This document shows positions 1-8,585 of a stretch of DNA of 64,000 nucleotides, piece after piece. The translations under genes and the position numbers were made by a program. The DNA lies in assembly GCF_017353255.1 (NCBI RefSeq), contig NZ_JAFMYU010000030.1, positions 16,357 to 80,356 of the forward strand, given 5' to 3'. The DNA comes from Fibrella aquatilis. GTDB lineage: Bacteria > Bacteroidota > Bacteroidia > Cytophagales > Spirosomataceae. The notes beneath the pieces are model-generated. The model was not told where the DNA came from. It saw nothing but the letters and a program-made list of their open reading frames with translations, and made no database searches. Every line of letters starts with the position of its first letter. Position 1 is the first letter of the stretch.

Positions 1-219
1 TGGCTGGACGTCAGCGAGTTTTGCCAGGTCGAGGGGTAATACCGTGATGCGGTCGGGGGCCAGATCCAACGCCGTTTGCCTGGCCACGTCTACCGACCGG
101 CTAGCCCAGACAAGCTGTACATTGGTGGTATTGGTAAGGATATGGCGGCTAGTGGCCAAACCCAGACCGGTATGGCCGCCGGTAATGATAATGGTACGGG
201 CGTCTGCTGTTCTGCTCAT
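1..219 (-). CDS. SDR-family oxidoreductase, N-terminal part (cut by window edge)
   Basis: The first 73 codons of a gene reading off the left edge. After a short lead the protein shows a beta strand RTIIITGG followed by HTGLGLA, the TGxxxGxG dinucleotide-binding loop of short-chain dehydrogenases. Further on comes VQLVWASRS, the end of the second strand where an Arg often selects NADP(H), and then VLPLDLAKLADV, the usual D-L position that contacts the adenine. The ATG at 219 is the only ATG in frame ahead of the glycine motif. The catalytic Tyr-Lys region lies outside the window, so the substrate cannot be inferred. Confidence 0.8.
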   Translation of the reverse strand, partial: MSRTADARTIIITGGHTGLGLATSRHILTNTTNVQLVWASRSVDVARQTALDLAPDRITVLPLDLAKLADVQP

Positions 220-335
220 GATGCTTTCGATGAACACCTTGTTAGCACAAAGGTCTTAACGCGCTGACGACCAGTACTTATCATATGGTAAAAAGCGCCA
301 CAGAGCACCGGCGGGACCGCCACGGTAGTTCTATA

Positions 336-1367
336 TTATGCCGAAAGCTGACTCATCTTCTGAACCGCTAGTGAGATAAACCGGGGGTTAGCAAAAAGTG
401 TCTTTTTACGATCACTCCATGCCTCCAGATGTTTAGTTACTTCATCAGCCGTCCGAATCTTATACATATTCATTAAATAATCTACCGACGAGAGTAATTC
501 CAATGCGAAAGGTGAATAAAAACCCGACAAAAATGCTTTAGTATCTTCTACAATAACTCTGTTCAGTTCGTTTTCAGCTTTATTCAAAAAGATATCAATG
601 TCATCTTTAGCATCACGCACAATACTCAACTCATCAAATGGCTTCTTGTCTTTGGCACTATAGCCCGATAAATAGCTCCCGTTGAGTTGATACAATACAT
701 GGCGTACTTGCCCAGAATAAGGTCCGTAGAAATTAGGCTGAAAATCAAGTTTGTTAAATTCTGTTGCACCAAAACGTTTCAGAAAATACACGATCTTTTC
801 GGCTGCAAACTCAGACACAAATTCACCATTATTTACTACTTCAAACAGCACAGCAAGCAGCATAGCACGAGCCGGTGTGAGTTTAATACGCTCAGCTTTC
901 AGTACCTCCTGAACCACAAAATTAGGCTCGTACACATAAATAGAGCAGTTAAGATCAGATAGGTGAGTTTCGATCAGCGTTTTGACACGACTCCACACCA
1001 AGCCACCATTGCCAGCCCCAAGAGGTGGTAATGCTATCGAGGTAAGTGCCTGCTCTTGAATAAGTTGAGCTAAGGCTACCAGCCCTGCCTCGATATACGT
1101 GTACTCAGCCGGTTTTCGCCAATCTGTCTTCGTGGGGAAGTTGATAATTAGTTTCGGTCCGTTGACCGCCAGTTCTTCCCACACAAACAGTTTACCAATA
1201 CCGATCTCACCTGCTTTACAAGCGTTCCGATAGGCTTTGTAATTTTCAGGAAACTGATTCTTGAATTGCAACGCGATTCCCTTACCCATCACACCTACAG
1301 TATTGACCGTATTGATGAGCGCCTGTGCGGGGCTTTCGAGGAGGTTTCCTTCACGATATTCAATCAT
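336..1367 (-). CDS. darG: DarG-like antitoxin: macrodomain DNA ADP-ribosylglycohydrolase
   Basis: A 343-residue two-domain protein. Residues 1 to about 150 are a macrodomain: REGNLLESPAQALINTVNT, then GVMGKGIALQFK (the loop that grips ADP-ribose), then ALPPLGAGNGGLVW (second phosphate loop). Known DarG proteins remove ADP-ribose from thymidine bases in DNA. Residues from about 160 (LTPARAMLLAVLFEVV) form the C-terminal part that in known DarG binds and blocks the DarT toxin. The gene starts 3 bases after the darT stop, so the two form one transcription unit with toxin first. It is visibly more AT-rich than the neighbouring efflux gene, consistent with acquisition. Family assignment is firm because domain architecture, length and partner all agree. 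Confidence 0.93.
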   Translation of the reverse strand: MIEYREGNLLESPAQALINTVNTVGVMGKGIALQFKNQFPENYKAYRNACKAGEIGIGKLFVWEELAVNGPKLIINFPTKTDWRKPAEYTYIEAGLVALAQLIQEQALTSIALPPLGAGNGGLVWSRVKTLIETHLSDLNCSIYVYEPNFVVQEVLKAERIKLTPARAMLLAVLFEVVNNGEFVSEFAAEKIVYFLKRFGATEFNKLDFQPNFYGPYSGQVRHVLYQLNGSYLSGYSAKDKKPFDELSIVRDAKDDIDIFLNKAENELNRVIVEDTKAFLSGFYSPFALELLSSVDYLMNMYKIRTADEVTKHLEAWSDRKKTLFANPRFISLAVQKMSQLSA

Positions 1368-1370
1368 GGC

Positions 1371-1994
1371 TCAAAAATAGTATTCAGGCTTTACAATCAC
1401 TTTTTCCGGAGCAATGCCTAATTCAACAAGTGTCGTAGCCGCCGCAAGATTGTAAACAACATACCCTCTAATAGCTGATGCGGGCAGATCACCCATCAGC
1501 AAAAATTCAGCTTCCATTCGGCGTTTCAGATCAAGATCATTTTCATCTTGCCAATATTTGCTACGAATGGCTTTCCAGTCAATCAGTTGATTAACCTCAT
1601 TGATTCGGTCAGCCGTAAAGCAACTGCTTAACCCGTTAAACGCATGCCCATCTGTAAATAGAAATGACACTGATTCACAAGCTGTTACATCGCCTACACT
1701 GCTAATACAATATACGATTTTTTCTGGAGAAACAGCAGTTACGCCACTGAAACCGTGCTGAATCACATAAAGCATAGGCATCCGCGGGCCAAAATAAAAC
1801 GGGGTATAATCGCCCAAACGTGTCTGATCAGACAGAAGATAATCGGCTCGTTTACCAATCAATTGACCATCACCAATTGGTATAAAGACGGGGTTTCGGT
1901 GTGTGGAATTTCGGTGTGTAAGGCCATGCACGAAAACATGAGCAATGTTCTCGATGTGCATCATCCGGTAAAGAAACACTTTGTGTAGATCCAT
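1371..1994 (-). CDS. darT: DarT-like toxin: DNA ADP-ribosyltransferase (DUF4433)
   Basis: A 207-residue protein with the DarT family marks: YRMMHIENIAHV near the N-terminus (NAD-binding His and Asn region), GDGQLIGKR (the Arg is the likely counterpart of the NAD-contacting Arg), GDYTPFYFGPRMPMLY (ARTT/NAD loop region) and MEAEFLL, where Glu163 matches the catalytic Glu. Known DarT enzymes use NAD+ to ADP-ribosylate thymidine in single-stranded DNA in a sequence-dependent way, blocking replication, and act as phage defence. All expected catalytic positions look present, so it should be active and needs the adjacent darG. Gap to the upstream RND gene is 28 bases; no clear own promoter was seen there, so transcription may start inside that gene or read through. 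Confidence 0.93.
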   Translation of the reverse strand: MDLHKVFLYRMMHIENIAHVFVHGLTHRNSTHRNPVFIPIGDGQLIGKRADYLLSDQTRLGDYTPFYFGPRMPMLYVIQHGFSGVTAVSPEKIVYCISSVGDVTACESVSFLFTDGHAFNGLSSCFTADRINEVNQLIDWKAIRSKYWQDENDLDLKRRMEAEFLLMGDLPASAIRGYVVYNLAAATTLVELGIAPEKVIVKPEYYF

Positions 1995-2022
1995 CAGAGG
2001 TGGGTGGCAAGATAGCGCAATC

Positions 2023-5000
2023 TTATGCCATTTCCAGTTCTGCCACGGCCTTCATTTCCACTTGTGGGGGTAGCAGCTTGTAGAGTACCGGCGTGACAAT
2101 GCGAGAGAGTAAGGTGCTGGAAATCAGGCCCCCGATGAGGACCCACGCCAGCGGACTGTAGAGCGGGTTGTTCTCGATGGCCAGCGGAATGAGGCCCCCG
2201 ATGGCGGTGAGGGAGGTGAGCACGATGGGCACAAACCGTACCTCGCCCGCCTCGCGGATTGCGGCATCCAGCGGCATCCCCTCAGCGCGGAGTTGGTTGG
2301 TGAAATCAACTAACAGGATTGAGTTTTTGACTTCAATACCAATCAGCGCGATCAAACCGATGATGGCCACAAACGAGAACGGATTACCCGTGACAAGCAG
2401 CGCGGCAATAGCCCCCACCACGCCCAGCGGAATCACCGATAGCACAATGAGCGAGCTTTTAAAGGTGCCAAACTCCAGTACGAGCACCGCCAGAAACCCA
2501 AAGGCAGTGATGAGAATGATGGTCCCCAGCCCACCGAATGACTTCTCGCGGCTTTCCAGTTCGCCCGCAGCTTTATAGGTAAACCCTTTTGGAAAGGTCA
2601 TGCTGCCGAGTTTATTGAGTACGCTGGTAAACAGGTTATCAACCAGATAGCCAGTTTTTACAAAGGCCGTAATGCTCACGTAGCGGTCTTTATCGTAATG
2701 CCTAATCTGGGTCGTACCCGTCTCAAATTGCAGATCGGCAATCTGGCGTAGGGGCACCGTACCACCAGTTAACGTATTGATATACAAATTGCTGAGCGCC
2801 GCCTGCGATACCGCGCCGTTAGGCAGCCGGGTGCCGTTGGCGGTGACGTTAATTGTGTAATCGTCGGATGTTTCGGGATCTTTGAAAGTGCCAATGTTGA
2901 GACCCGCCACAGCCAGCCGGATCGTGCGGTTCACGTCGGCGATGGAAAGGCCCAGCAGTCCGGCTTTCTCTTTGTTAATCCGTACGCGGAGGTCAGTTTT
3001 ACGGGTAGCCAGGGGGTTGCTGACATAAATCAGGCCCGGCGTCTGGCGGAAAACGGCTTCCACCCTCGCCGCCTGCGCCCGGAGCGTGTCGAGGTTATCA
3101 CCAAACATCCGAATGGCTACGGGGGCTTCCTGCGATGGCCCCTGTTCAAAGTCTTTGACCTCGATTTTAGCATTGGGGTACTGCGCCAGTTTGTCGCGGA
3201 GACGGTCTATTACCACTCGTTTGCTGGCGGGGCCATTTTCGGGGTGCAACTGCACAAACACCTGCGCAAAATTGGCCGCTTCGCTGCGTTGGGCAATGTT
3301 GTAGTAAATGCGCGGATTGCCTTTGCCCACGTTGCTGGTGAAGTATTGCACCGACTTTTCGCCCTTCAGCACGCCCTCTACGTAGCGCGCCACGGCGTTG
3401 GTTTCGGTTAGGCTGCTGCCATCGCCGGTTTCGATGTTGATAAAAAACTGGGGCTTTTCCGACGGGGGAAACAGGGCAAAGCCCACGCGTTTAAACAGCA
3501 TCAACGATCCGCCAAATAAGGCCCCTGCCAGCAGCAATGTGATGACCGGATACCGCAGCCCCGCATTGAGCAACGGCCGGTACGATACGCTGATACCCCG
3601 TTTCAAACCCCGCAGAAACCAGTTGCCTTCGGGGTTGTGACCCGGCTTCAGTATGCGGCTGCTCAAAAACGGCACAATCGTAAGCGACACCGCCAATGAG
3701 GCTACCACCGTAGTTACCACCGCTGTGGGCAGCGACCGAATGAAATCGCCGGAGCCTTCGGGCAAAAACAGCAGGGGCAAAAACGCCAAAACGAGCGTAG
3801 TGGTACAGCCAATAACGGCCAACGTGATCTGATTAGTGGCTTTGATGGCCGCCTCTTTTTTGGAGTAGCCTTCGCGCAAATACCGCTCAATGTTTTCGAC
3901 CACCACAATGCTATCGTCTACCAGAATACCCAGCGCCACAATAAAACCCACGATACTTAACTGGTTGATACTGAAGCCAAACACGCCTAACAGAGCCAAC
4001 CCGATAGCCAGCGACAGCGGAATGGAGATCATCACCACCGACGCCGCCCGGAACCCCAGCGGCAACAGCGTGAGCGATACCAGCAGGATGGCAATGCCAA
4101 AATCTTTGGCGAAGCGCGACAGGCGTTTGCTCACGCTCGTGGCCTGATCGAAGTTCTTGGTCAGCACAATATGCGGTGGCAGCGTTTTCGCAAAATCGTC
4201 AATGACGGGACGTAGTTTGCTCCCCACTTTTTCAATGTTTTCGCCCGCCTTTTGCGCCGCCGTCACCAGCACCGCCCGGTGGCCGTTGAGGCGCGTGAGG
4301 TAGGTCTGATCCTCGTAGCTCAGGTTTACGTCGGCTACGTCGCGGAGATAGATGATCTTTTGGCCGTTAGTCGATACGATGGTGTTCCGAATGTCATCAA
4401 GGGATTGGTAGTCGCCGGTGGTTTTGACGTTGAATTTCCGCGCACCGGCCTGCAAACTCCCCGCCGGAATAATCAGGTTTTCGGCCTGCATGGCTCCAAT
4501 TACGCGGTTGACAGCAATGCCCAGCTGCGCCATCTTCTCTACGTTGAGCGACACCCGGACGGTTGTTTTGGGAAAACCCCAGTCGGCCACTTCTTTCAGG
4601 CTTTTCACCTTTTCCAGTTGCTCCTTCAGCCGCTCGGCCTGTTCGCCCAGTTCCTTATCCGACGCCACCTCCGACTGCAACGCCACCTGCACAATGCTGA
4701 CGTCGGTAGGTGAAAATTTGCGGATGTCGATGCGAAAAATATCGGCCGGTAGTTCCGAGCGCAGGGCGTTTACCTCGCGTACGATCTCCTGGTATTTTTC
4801 GTCGGGGTCTTCGCTGTACTGGTACTCCACCCGCGCCACCACTAGGCCATCTTCAATGGTGGTGATGACGTGGTCGATGTTGTCGAGGGCGTTGAACCGG
4901 GCCTCTACGGGGTCGGCCACGAGCTGCTCCATATCCTCGGCGTCGGCACCGGGATAGACGAAGATGACGACGAAGTTGGGGGCCGTAAATTCGGGGTCTT

Positions 5001-5106
5001 CGCCCCGGGGCATGTTCAGCAACGCGTTGATACCCAGCGCCACCACGGCGATGAACAGCACCAACATGAATTGCCAGTTTTTGACGGAAAATTGTGCTAA
5101 ATTCAT
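2023..5106 (-). CDS. RND efflux pump inner-membrane transporter (AcrB/HAE1-like)
   Basis: A full-length 1027-residue RND permease. It opens with a cytoplasmic helix and first membrane segment (NWQFMLVLFIAVVALGI), then the porter region beginning MPRGEDPEF. The membrane proton relay is intact: the paired Asp in ALGILVDDSIVVVENIERY (helix 4) and the Lys in IGIEVKNSILLVDFTNQL (helix 10). It would use proton flow to drive drugs or metals into a periplasmic adaptor and a TolC channel. Adaptor (5643-6716) and channel (7164-8537) lie upstream on the same strand, but a toxin-antitoxin pair on the opposite strand separates this gene from the adaptor. The start at 5106 is 23 bases from the divergent antitoxin start. 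Confidence 0.95.
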   Translation of the reverse strand: MNLAQFSVKNWQFMLVLFIAVVALGINALLNMPRGEDPEFTAPNFVVIFVYPGADAEDMEQLVADPVEARFNALDNIDHVITTIEDGLVVARVEYQYSEDPDEKYQEIVREVNALRSELPADIFRIDIRKFSPTDVSIVQVALQSEVASDKELGEQAERLKEQLEKVKSLKEVADWGFPKTTVRVSLNVEKMAQLGIAVNRVIGAMQAENLIIPAGSLQAGARKFNVKTTGDYQSLDDIRNTIVSTNGQKIIYLRDVADVNLSYEDQTYLTRLNGHRAVLVTAAQKAGENIEKVGSKLRPVIDDFAKTLPPHIVLTKNFDQATSVSKRLSRFAKDFGIAILLVSLTLLPLGFRAASVVMISIPLSLAIGLALLGVFGFSINQLSIVGFIVALGILVDDSIVVVENIERYLREGYSKKEAAIKATNQITLAVIGCTTTLVLAFLPLLFLPEGSGDFIRSLPTAVVTTVVASLAVSLTIVPFLSSRILKPGHNPEGNWFLRGLKRGISVSYRPLLNAGLRYPVITLLLAGALFGGSLMLFKRVGFALFPPSEKPQFFINIETGDGSSLTETNAVARYVEGVLKGEKSVQYFTSNVGKGNPRIYYNIAQRSEAANFAQVFVQLHPENGPASKRVVIDRLRDKLAQYPNAKIEVKDFEQGPSQEAPVAIRMFGDNLDTLRAQAARVEAVFRQTPGLIYVSNPLATRKTDLRVRINKEKAGLLGLSIADVNRTIRLAVAGLNIGTFKDPETSDDYTINVTANGTRLPNGAVSQAALSNLYINTLTGGTVPLRQIADLQFETGTTQIRHYDKDRYVSITAFVKTGYLVDNLFTSVLNKLGSMTFPKGFTYKAAGELESREKSFGGLGTIILITAFGFLAVLVLEFGTFKSSLIVLSVIPLGVVGAIAALLVTGNPFSFVAIIGLIALIGIEVKNSILLVDFTNQLRAEGMPLDAAIREAGEVRFVPIVLTSLTAIGGLIPLAIENNPLYSPLAWVLIGGLISSTLLSRIVTPVLYKLLPPQVEMKAVAELEMA

Positions 5107-5129
5107 CTTATAAATACAAAAAATAAACG

Positions 5130-5312
5130 ATGGAAGCAGTACTGATTACAGTTCGCAACGAAGCAGATCGCCACCGAGTTGAAGAAATTTTGCGTGACGT
5201 TGAAGGTGTTACGGGCATACGTGTCATTGATGAGGTGACTAAACTGGCTGAGCCTTCATTAGCTATTGAATGGAACAGTGAGGCCGACCAACGTTGGGAT
5301 AGCCTGCTATGA
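5130..5312 (+). CDS. Putative antitoxin partnered with MazF/PemK toxin
   Basis: A 60-residue acidic protein with no strong motif of its own; it is called an antitoxin from position. Its stop overlaps the toxin start by 4 bases (ATGA), the usual arrangement of type II pairs. The first half (EAVLITVRNEADRHRVEEIL) could form a beta strand plus helix that dimerises; the tail (SLAIEWNSEADQRWDSLL) resembles the short tryptophan-containing tails that fill the MazF groove. No classical SpoVT/AbrB or ribbon-helix-helix fold could be assigned by eye. Its start lies 23 bases from the divergent RND gene. Confidence 0.7.
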   Translation: MEAVLITVRNEADRHRVEEILRDVEGVTGIRVIDEVTKLAEPSLAIEWNSEADQRWDSLL

Positions 5313-5650
5313 CATCTACCTACCAGCAAGGCGATATTGTCAGCGTCCATTTTCCGTTTACCGACATTTCGCAGACTAAAAAACGGCCTGCCTTGATTTT
5401 GTCAAACGCCGTTGTCAATCAAACCGGCGACTACTTAATGGTGCAGATTACCAGCCAATTTCATTCGGACGGTTTGTCATTACCCATCACTGCTGCTGAT
5501 TTTGCAGGACCTGCCCTCCCACTTACCAGCTACATTCGTGTTCATAAAGTTTTCCTGTTGAACGAGTCGCTGATTGATCGGCGGTTTAGTGCTATTCAGC
5601 CTGGATTCCGGCAAACTATCATCAACAAATTGTTGACATTGATTAGTTGA
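5309..5650 (+). CDS. Type II toxin, MazF/PemK family endoribonuclease
   Basis: A 113-residue protein with the PemK/MazF signature: QQGDIVSVHFPFTDISQTK at the start (GD-I-V plus the F-P-F-T-D strand), then KKRPALILSN, the conserved R-P-A-L/V-I-L strand and catalytic-loop region, and later SYIRVHKVFLLNES, the K-x-x-x-L segment typical of the fold. Family members cleave single-stranded mRNA at short motifs. The C-terminal codons overlap the stop of the convergent MFP gene by 8 bases. Length matches the family, so the toxin looks intact. Confidence 0.88.
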   Translation: MTSTYQQGDIVSVHFPFTDISQTKKRPALILSNAVVNQTGDYLMVQITSQFHSDGLSLPITAADFAGPALPLTSYIRVHKVFLLNESLIDRRFSAIQPGFRQTIINKLLTLIS

Positions 5651-6716
5651 CAGCCACCACCGACGCTTCCGTTAAGTAAGCCGATCCTGACGTAATCACC
5701 TGATTAACAGCCGTTAATCCACCCGTTAGCAACACGTTGGCCCCGCTAATGTAGCCGATCTGGACCGGCTGCTTGCGTACGTGCTTACGGTCGGCTTCCA
5801 GCACGTAGACGAAGCCGTCTTTGCCGTTGCCTTCCACAATGGCCTCGATGGGCACCATCACATACGAACGCCGTTGGGCGGGGGTGAGCGTGGCTTTGGC
5901 AAACAGACCGGGGGCCAGTTTCACACCGTTGGGGTCTAGTTTGATCTCGATTTCATAGAGCTTATTCACCGGATCTGCGGCCTGCGCGAGTTCCTGCACC
6001 ATGCCGGAGAAAGCACGGTCGGGGTAGGCGTCGAGGCGAATACTAGCGCGGTCACCGAGTTTTAGCCTTGCCCAGTCTTTGTCGGAAATGCCCACCCGCA
6101 CTACCCAATCGGACCGGCGATTACCCGACAGGAGGTAGACAGGAGAACCGGGGCCAACAAACTCACCCTCGTTGGTCAGCTTCCTCGTCACGGTACCGTC
6201 TACCGAGGCCCTGATTTGGGCGTACCCCCGGTTGAACTGCGCGATGGTCAGGTTCTGTTTGGCCACATTGCTGCCTGTAGTGGCGTTCTGGAGCTGTTCG
6301 AGCGTGGCGGCAGTGTCGGCAAAGAGCTTCTTCACCCGACCCAGGTCGCGCTCCGATTTCTCCTGCGCCAGCTGCGCCGAAGCCACCTGCGCGTCGATTT
6401 CGGTCAGGTTCAGCGTGGCGAGCAACTGCCCCTTCCGCACCGACTGTCCTTCATCAATATACAGTTTGTTGATGATGCCGCCGATCTTGAACGACAGCCG
6501 CGCCTCTTCCGCCGACGACACCAGCCCCGATGCCACAATGGGTTCGGCTCGCTCCACGGATTCGACCGCGGCCAGCCGTACCGGCACTACCGAGGCATCA
6601 GTTTGGCCCGTAGCTGTGCTATCGGCACCCGCTGTTTCAGATTTTTCCGACTTATTTCCACACCCCCAGAGTGTGGCGGTCAGCAGGAACGCAAGAGTTA
6701 ATTGAGTGTAGTTCAT
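5643..6716 (-). CDS. RND efflux periplasmic adaptor (membrane fusion protein)
   Basis: An HlyD/AcrA-type adaptor of 357 residues. The start at 6716 gives a lipoprotein signal ending LTATLWGC, so Cys17 would carry the lipid; a start 33 bases upstream would add a polar extension before the signal and is less likely. Features in order: Ser/Thr/Ala-rich linker, barrel-sandwich strand (ASGLVSSAEEARLSFKIGG and IDEGQSVRKGQLLATL), coiled-coil hairpin (ASAQLAQEKSERDLGRVKKL), then RASVDGTVTRKL (second lipoyl half), and beta-barrel and proximal domains to the end. It would link the RND permease to the TolC channel. It lies 14 bases after the DUF3995 gene. Confidence 0.93.
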   Translation of the reverse strand: MNYTQLTLAFLLTATLWGCGNKSEKSETAGADSTATGQTDASVVPVRLAAVESVERAEPIVASGLVSSAEEARLSFKIGGIINKLYIDEGQSVRKGQLLATLNLTEIDAQVASAQLAQEKSERDLGRVKKLFADTAATLEQLQNATTGSNVAKQNLTIAQFNRGYAQIRASVDGTVTRKLTNEGEFVGPGSPVYLLSGNRRSDWVVRVGISDKDWARLKLGDRASIRLDAYPDRAFSGMVQELAQAADPVNKLYEIEIKLDPNGVKLAPGLFAKATLTPAQRRSYVMVPIEAIVEGNGKDGFVYVLEADRKHVRKQPVQIGYISGANVLLTGGLTAVNQVITSGSAYLTEASVVAVN

Positions 6717-6730
6717 GTGTGTTGGTTGGT

Positions 6731-7159
6731 TTATCCCACCGCTGTCCAAAACGCGTTGATGCTGATCACTAAACAGAGGGGTACATAATAGGCGGTGTCC
6801 ATTTTGGCGAAAGCGGTGTCAGTGACGTGCTTGAAAAAGCCAACGTACCGGAAGTCGCCGATGACGCGGAGAAAAAAGATGCCGCCCACCGCCAGCAGAC
6901 CGTAGCGCAACCATTTTTCTGATAATGGCAAGGGCAACCAACCGAGTTTGGCGAGGTGTAGCACGGCGAAAAGAGCCAGCCCAGCCGCCACCACCAGCGT
7001 GATCAATGGTCCTGGTGTGAAGGCTTTCTCACCGGACTTCTGTGGCAGTTCGGGCGTGGCTACTGCCATCCCCCATTTCCCACCAACTGCCCAGTAGACA
7101 TGTAATCCGCTGATAGCGAGAAGAATGACTGTATTGATAAGTGCCGTTGTAGCGAGCAT
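6731..7159 (-). CDS. DUF3995-like four-helix membrane protein
   Basis: A 142-residue protein with about four membrane segments: TALINTVILLAISGLHVYWA, LITLVVAAGLALFAVLHLA, YGLLAVGGIFFLRVIGD and a last one near YVPLCLVISINAFW. The layout GLHVYWAVGGKWG and the FRYVGFF motif match DUF3995, a family of unknown function. The ATG at 7159 was chosen because it begins the hydrophobic protein; the frame is open upstream but that part reads through the end of tolC with unrelated composition. The gene starts 4 bases past the TolC stop and so sits inside the efflux operon, which suggests, but does not show, a role in the envelope. Confidence 0.8.
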   Translation of the reverse strand: MLATTALINTVILLAISGLHVYWAVGGKWGMAVATPELPQKSGEKAFTPGPLITLVVAAGLALFAVLHLAKLGWLPLPLSEKWLRYGLLAVGGIFFLRVIGDFRYVGFFKHVTDTAFAKMDTAYYVPLCLVISINAFWTAVG

Positions 7160-7163
7160 AATG

Positions 7164-8537
7164 TCAAGGAGCAGCCACAACCCGGTCAAGGGCGGCGCGT
7201 TTAACGAGGACGTCTTCGCGGGCGAGTGACTGCTGAAGCTGAGCGGTGAGGCGGTCGTTTTGCACGCGCAAAAACTCAATCAGCAGGGCTTGCCCGTTGC
7301 GGTACTTACTATCCACAATCCGAAACGTTTGCTCGGCGTTGGCCACGCCCGACTGCGTGGCCACCAGGCTTTCGTTGGCCGCGTCGAGGTCGTAATAAGC
7401 TTGCAGCACCTGTAGCTGAATCTGCCGTTCCAACTCGGTGAGGCGGGTTTGAAGCAGGCCCGTCTGAATTTTTGCCTGCTGAATTTTCGAGCGTTTTTCG
7501 TAACCCCGAAACAGATCCCATTGTAAACCCAACTGCGCTACGGCGTAGGCCTGATTCCGAAACGTGTAGCCGAACCCCTGAAAGCCCGCGTTGCCCCCCA
7601 CATATAGATTCGGGATCATGGCGTTGGCCTCGTTGAGCTTTACCGCCGTTTGCGTTGCCGCCAGCGAATGGCCTAGCTGACTCACCTCCTGCCGGTTACG
7701 CACCGCCGCCTGTTGCAAATCGGGCAAGCCGTTCTCAGCAACGGGCGCTTTCACCGCCGCCAGCGTCGAGTCGATCTGAATAGCGGCGGTAAGGTCACGG
7801 TTGAGCAGGAAATTGAAGTAAGCACGGGCGGTTTCACGGTTTTTTTCGGCTATAGCCACCTGCTGATCCAGCTTACTCAGTTCATACCGTGCCTGCGACA
7901 CGATCTCTTTCGTAGCCACATTGTTGGCTACCAGTTTTTCGTTCAGCCGGGTCAATTCGCGCAGGGTGCTGCGGGCGTTGTCGTAGATGCGCAGGCCCTC
8001 CAGCGTTTGCAGGTACTGGTAATAGGCCGTCTGTATCCCGTACCGAATCTCATTCTCGACCACTCGCTTGCGTGCTTCCTGCCCCGACAGCAATTGCTTC
8101 TGAATCAAGTAGTTGTATTGAATGTCAGTATTATAGATCGCATACTGCACTGTGATTTTCGTATCGTGAAAATCGTTTGGTGCCAATAGCTGATTTACGT
8201 TCTGGATGTTGGTCGGAAATCGCTCCTGCCCCGTCAGTTTGTTGAGCGTGGCATAGGCCGGGTTGAGGAGATCACCCACCGGAAACTCCAGCCGACGGCC
8301 ACCCGCTGCCAGCGAATACGTCGGATTGAACGCCACGCGGGGGTAGAACAGCGCCTTCGCCTGCGTTAGTGATTCAGCCACGCGCCTGATCTCGTAGCCC
8401 TCCTGCTTCAGCGCCAGGTTGTTTTGCAGCCCTTCCTGTACGTAGCCTTCCAGCAGCGTACCCTTTGGCGGCGGTTGCGCCCGGCCCAGAAAAGGGCTGA
8501 GAGAGATGAGTAATAAAACATATAATCGCTGTTTCAT
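7164..8537 (-). CDS. TolC-family outer membrane efflux channel
   Basis: A 457-residue outer membrane factor. The N-terminus is a signal peptide (LYVLLLISLSPFLGRAQ). It has the twofold OEP layout of long helices: GYVQEGLQNNLALKQEGYEIRR opens the first repeat with AKALFYPRVAFNPTYSL, and the second repeat has AVRNRQEVSQLGHSLAATQ, AMIPNLYVGGNAGF and GLQWDLFRGYEKRSKIQQAK, ending NGQALLIEFLRVQNDRLTAQ. It forms the exit duct of the RND pump encoded downstream. ATG at 8537 is preferred to a TTG at 8543. A TetR-type operator copy lies 13 bases upstream. Confidence 0.92.
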   Translation of the reverse strand: MKQRLYVLLLISLSPFLGRAQPPPKGTLLEGYVQEGLQNNLALKQEGYEIRRVAESLTQAKALFYPRVAFNPTYSLAAGGRRLEFPVGDLLNPAYATLNKLTGQERFPTNIQNVNQLLAPNDFHDTKITVQYAIYNTDIQYNYLIQKQLLSGQEARKRVVENEIRYGIQTAYYQYLQTLEGLRIYDNARSTLRELTRLNEKLVANNVATKEIVSQARYELSKLDQQVAIAEKNRETARAYFNFLLNRDLTAAIQIDSTLAAVKAPVAENGLPDLQQAAVRNRQEVSQLGHSLAATQTAVKLNEANAMIPNLYVGGNAGFQGFGYTFRNQAYAVAQLGLQWDLFRGYEKRSKIQQAKIQTGLLQTRLTELERQIQLQVLQAYYDLDAANESLVATQSGVANAEQTFRIVDSKYRNGQALLIEFLRVQNDRLTAQLQQSLAREDVLVKRAALDRVVAAP

Positions 8538-8549
8538 AATCAAGTCTTA

Positions 8550-8572
8550 TTTACTGAACAACGTTTAGTGAA
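8550..8572. promoter_or_regulatory. TetR-type operator upstream of tolC (second copy)
   Basis: Imperfect inverted repeat TTTACTGAAC-AAC-GTTTAGTGAA. It has the same half-site length and 3-base spacer as the perfect palindrome in the tetR promoter at 9226-9248, with two changed positions. It lies between the tetR stop (8586) and the tolC start, where a repressor would block the pump operon. No clear TAnnTTTG promoter was seen beside it. Confidence 0.7.
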
Positions 8573-8585
8573 TGGTCAAAAAAAG

